From assembly GCA_024626585.1 (NCBI GenBank), contig JANKJI010000003.1, forward strand, positions 34,954,298 through 34,964,692: 10,395 nucleotides of DNA, given 5' to 3'. The position numbers and the translations under genes are program-made. The stretch is from Ginkgo biloba (Eukaryota > Streptophyta > Ginkgoopsida > Ginkgoales > Ginkgoaceae). Shown here in pieces: positions 8,401-10,395 of the stretch; position 1 is the stretch's first letter, and each line of letters starts with the position of its first letter. Below the pieces are notes generated by a model. It made no database searches. It was not told the origin of the DNA and saw only the letters and a list, made by a program, of their open reading frames with translations.

Positions 8401-8755
8401 AACCTCTCTTGTAAGGACTTTATTTCTTCCCATATTTCTTTGATCCTAATTCTCAGGCTTGGAACTTGAAATTCTATTAGTAGAATAACTTCTTGCACAT
8501 AAACTTAAAAAAATAGTATTTGAATTATAAACTGCTTACATGTCATCCTAAAGGCCCATAATATATCAAACAAATTATTTGCCCAATCTTCGCATAGAAT
8601 ATTATATGTCTTAGGAAGCATATTACAAATAATTTTGTTAGAGGACTCTACATATCCCTAATGACTATTTGGCCTATGGGCAAATGTAATTTCGAAGATA
8701 TTGCAAGTGATCAGCAATTCAATAAGAAATTGCGTGTTTGAGACATTGAAAATAT
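8383..8755 (-). pseudogene. Ty3/gypsy integrase, end of catalytic core (decayed)
   Basis: The minus strand is open for about 120 codons with two stops (TAG, TAA). Motifs in gypsy order are TQFLIELL (near 8733), AHRPNSH, GYVESSNK (around 8660-8630), EDWANNLFDILWAFRMT (near 8600-8550), EFQVPSLRIR (around 8480-8450) and KSLQERLIQLNK. These match the known pattern D-G-TQF ... YHPQ-NG-VE-NK ... W---L--ALWAYRT ... P-EF-VPSLR. The Glu of VESSNK (codon 8648-8646) is the catalytic Glu of the DDE triad. The second Asp appears to be Asn (VSN where VSD is usual), if aligned correctly. Everything upstream, including the first catalytic Asp and the HHCC finger, is missing. Confidence 0.8.
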
Positions 8756-9005
8756 GGGCAAATGGAATTCTCATCAAGAATTTTGCAAAAATAAAGGGTG
8801 TTTAGTTGAAAAATGGACATATGGAATTTTCATCAAGAAATTTCGAAAAAATAAAAAGATGTGTTTGGAAAAACATGAGCAAAAGGGAAATTGCATCAAA
8901 ATTTTGAAAAGGAAAAAGGGATGTTTGGAAAATCCAGGCAAGTGGAACTTCAAAAACGTACCAAGAAACTTTTTTTTTCAGAAACAAAAATGGGTGTTTG
9001 AAATA
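8754..9005. repeat. Diverged tandem repeat, four units of about 60 bp
   Basis: Units begin near 8754, 8814, 8874 and 8934, the last stretched to about 72 bp. Each follows the plan CAA-TGGAA-TTCATCAAGAA-TTT-AAAAA-AAAGG-TGTTTGGAAAA. The TGTTT landmark recurs at 8799, 8862, 8922 and 8995, and a weaker unit may lie at 8704-8752 with TGTTT at 8735. The plus strand is purine-rich here, unlike most of the window. The 84-codon open frame at 8754-9008 is the repeat itself read as 20-residue units and is not regarded as a gene. Confidence 0.75.
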
Positions 9006-9067
9006 TAAAAAATACGAATGATGGATAGATAAGCAAACAATGTGTATAGAAATAAAACAATTGTTCG

Positions 9068-9073
9068 GAATAC
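9068..9073 (-). other. 5' splice donor of MO25-like intron 1
   Basis: Minus-strand exon sequence GATAAG is followed by GTATTC. The break falls exactly where similarity to MO25 ends and is phase 0. Downstream of it the frame reads residues unlike the family. No acceptor or exon 2 was found further left in the window. Confidence 0.75.
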
Positions 9074-9196
9074 CTTATCGAGGAGTCTGACTTCTGCAAC
9101 GGTCTTGGCATCGAGAGCTAAGAGAGCCTCTCTGGTAGCCTTGACGAGCTCCAATGGTGTTTTGGGCTTTGAAGGCTTGAAGAAGGAGAAAGGCAT
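9074..9196 (-). CDS. MO25: MO25/CAB39-like protein, exon 1 (N-terminal 41 codons)
   Basis: MO25 (CAB39) is a helical-repeat scaffold. In animals it activates the LKB1-STRAD kinase complex; in plants and fungi it works with STE20/germinal-centre-type kinases in polarity and division. The exon encodes exactly 41 residues, starting MPFSFFKPSKPKTPLELVKA and ending VRLLDK at the GT donor. FFKPS+PKTP, a Leu-Ala-Leu-Asp segment and TV-EV are the land-plant N-terminal pattern, and the usual continuation (a Glu/Val-rich helix) would be exon 2. Start choice: the ATG at 9196 gives the conserved N-terminus and has G at -3. An in-frame ATG at 9214 would add six residues (MQFQAA), with a TGA two codons before it. 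Codons and CpG content differ sharply from the repeats to the left. Either the remaining exons lie more than 9 kb away or this is an orphan exon copy. Confidence 0.85.
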
Positions 9197-9354
9197 GGCT
9201 GCTTGGAACTGCATTGCTCAATTAGATCTTTCAAATTCTGGGTTGAACTCTGGATTGGAGCTCTCAAACCCTTCCATCCATCCTACACAAATGCATGAAA
9301 TGTGCTCTAAACGACACCGCCATGTTATTTTTTCGACGTCTGATTACTCCACGC

Positions 9355-9390
9355 TACGTCAGGCCCCGTCAATAAACTCGCCGTGACGTA
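9355..9390. promoter_or_regulatory. Inverted pair of TGACGTA motifs (bZIP/TGA-type site)
   Basis: TACGTCA at 9355-9361 and TGACGTA at 9384-9390 are exact reverse complements 22 bases apart, about 160-195 bases upstream of the ATG at 9196. TGACG is the known core for plant TGA-class bZIP factors. A further GACGTC palindrome lies at 9335-9340. Binding is inference. Confidence 0.45.
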
Positions 9391-9572
9391 AAATGTGCTC
9401 AAACTAGGCGCTAGAAGAGATGTTAGGCTTCTAAAATCCGAGATAAGTGGTCGCATGAGTCCCAAATCCAGAGTTTCTCTTTTCTACTTGTTAAATTATT
9501 GAGACAGATTACATCTTGTAGGTTTAGGAATTGTTTCTACGCCATTAAAAATCCCAAATCCCCTCCCCCTCC

Positions 9573-9578
9573 GACGTG
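9573..9578. promoter_or_regulatory. GACGTG (ABRE/G-box-like core)
   Basis: ACGTG core within CCGACGTGAGG in the CpG-bearing upstream region. This is a single short match and may be chance. Confidence 0.25.
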
Positions 9579-9690
9579 AGGGTCAGCTATTTTGTTAGGG
9601 GTCCATCTCTCACCCCTTTTTAAGAGGAGAGGCTCCACATCCCCGAGGGCAAAATACATTATGGATGGATCGAGTGTGAGCATATGCGAA

Positions 9691-10141
9691 TGTGTGTGTA
9701 TGGTGAATCCCTTTCTCATGTGATTATGTTGGGTTGTTGCCATGGAGTGACTATAAGACAAGATTCTCTATCAGTTTGTGGGTGGTTTTGAGTAACATGT
9801 CAATTTGGATTCCATGCATTTGTTTGTGGAGTAACTTGAATGAATTTATTGCACATTAAAAGTTTGTGAAACAACTAATGAGAGTATGTTTCTAACCCAC
9901 TCAAAAAATGATTGGCTTTGAAGGGCTTAATAAATTCAAAGACCTCTCTTGCCATGGCCTTGAAGGGAAAGTGAGTGAAACACATAGTTATCAAACAAAT
10001 CATTGACAATTCTTTGCTAAAATGTGATAATACAACATGTAGCAATATGATTAGTTATTACATGTTCTTGGAATTGAGATGGCAATCCCATTGTGTGTAA
10101 GGGCACTTGGGTGTTTGAGTAGTTAGGGGATTATAAAGTCA
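9691..10141. other. Intergenic sequence, nothing recognised
   Basis: Moderately AT-rich, without open coding frames, repeats or RNA genes that I can support. Confidence 0.4.
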
Positions 10142-10247
10142 ATATATATGTTCTCACATAGACATATATGCATACGCACACGAGTGATGCATGCACGTGT
10201 CTGCATACACATATAGATGTCTACATGTGCACGCATATATACATACT
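10142..10247. repeat. Degenerate alternating TA/CA/TG purine-pyrimidine tract
   Basis: About 105 bp is dominated by ATAT, CATA, GCATGCACGTG and ACATATA words with nearly regular purine-pyrimidine alternation, like a decayed compound dinucleotide microsatellite. Confidence 0.6.
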
Positions 10248-10309
10248 AATCTAGACCCATGTCAATAAAATAAAATAATAAATTTATTCCAAGACATAAA
10301 AAATTGAAC

Positions 10310-10343
10310 TAATTATCCCGGCAGATGTAATTAGACCCGGCAG
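10310..10343. repeat. Two imperfect direct copies of TAATTA(GA/T)CCCGGCAG
   Basis: TAATTATCCCGGCAG at 10310-10324 and TAATTAGACCCGGCAG at 10328-10343 differ only by the GA/T change and stand about 18-19 bp apart. The function is unknown. Confidence 0.5.
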
Positions 10344-10395
10344 TAAGGAAAATATTTGCCAAGGTCTTTTCACAATCATTTTAGGGCATGGCGCC

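Larger units (their letters stand above)
6760..8755 (-). mobile_element. Ty3/gypsy LTR-retrotransposon remnant, split by a LINE
   Basis: Two integrase segments in the same orientation (8755-8383 and 7061-6760) join into one protein once the 1.32-kb LINE between them is removed. The protein reads through the target-site duplication as ERLIQLNK followed by LEEK. The left limit is the integrase stop (TGA at 6762-6760). The right limit is set by loss of similarity where the tandem repeat begins, so gag, protease, reverse transcriptase and most of the integrase core are missing. No LTR was found in the window. Confidence 0.75.
9197..9690 (-). promoter_or_regulatory. CpG-bearing promoter and 5' leader region of the MO25-like gene
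   Basis: CpG dinucleotides are common from about 9060 to 9690 (roughly sixteen between 9061 and 9420) yet nearly absent across the 9 kb to the left, as expected for an unmethylated promoter next to methylated repeats. On the gene's strand there is a CCAAT at 9258-9254, paired TGACG motifs at 9355-9390 and an ACGTG core at 9574-9578. No clear TATA box was found. The transcription start cannot be placed. Confidence 0.5.

Noticed and set aside
8704-9005. A CRISPR-like array
   Set aside because: The units are contiguous and diverged, with no constant repeats separated by unique spacers, and the context is a plant nuclear genome.
8754-9008. An 84-codon plus-strand open frame
   Set aside because: It is the 60-bp tandem repeat translated. 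Openness follows from the unit length being a multiple of three and from A/G richness.
9042-9386. A 114-codon plus-strand open frame over the MO25 exon
   Set aside because: It is the antisense shadow of the conserved minus-strand exon and its leader.
9537-9761. A 74-codon minus-strand open frame upstream of MO25
   Set aside because: It has no recognisable motif and lies in the CpG-rich promoter region, where long open frames arise by composition. It could be leader sequence, but nothing supports a protein.

Overview
The window looks like nuclear DNA of a seed plant, most likely a gymnosperm. That is an inference from four things: an MO25-type first exon with land-plant residues, a possible very long first intron, old Ty3/gypsy and LINE remains, and strong AT richness with very little CpG outside one promoter-like island. 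It is not bacterial. No intact multi-domain gene is present, and the only exon that looks alive is about 120 bp long.

Layout, left to right. Positions ~300-1383 (+) carry a decayed reading frame: proline-rich, then Asn/Arg-rich, gag-like. It runs tail to tail into a far larger decayed reading frame on the minus strand (5045 down to 1421, about 1,200 codons). The large frame has a globular-looking start, an acidic patch, a basic repetitive segment, a glutamine tract and a long coiled-coil-like end. I do not recognise the protein. From 5046 to 6759 there is AT-rich spacer with a possible small decayed frame and a (TG)n microsatellite. From 6760 to 8755 (-) lies the end of a Ty3/gypsy integrase, split by a 1.32-kb, 5'-truncated LINE (7062-8382). 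The LINE carries an RNase H domain, a poly(A) tail and an 18-bp target-site duplication (16 of 18 matching). From ~8754 to 9005 there is a diverged ~60-bp tandem repeat.

Positions 9074-9196 (-) hold exon 1 of an MO25/CAB39-like gene, ending exactly at a phase-0 GT donor. Its promoter side (9197 to ~9690) is CpG-rich and contains paired TGACG motifs. The rest, to 10395, is intergenic with simple repeats. If the gene is intact, everything from 9073 leftwards is its first intron, and all the transposon remains sit inside that intron.

The most interesting signal is the way the repeats have decayed. In the large minus-strand frame the in-frame stops are almost all TAG or TAA at places where glutamine fits, while TGA is nearly absent and indels are few. 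This fits decay by deamination of methylated cytosine, especially CAG (CHG context) to TAG. All counts are by hand and no database search was possible.
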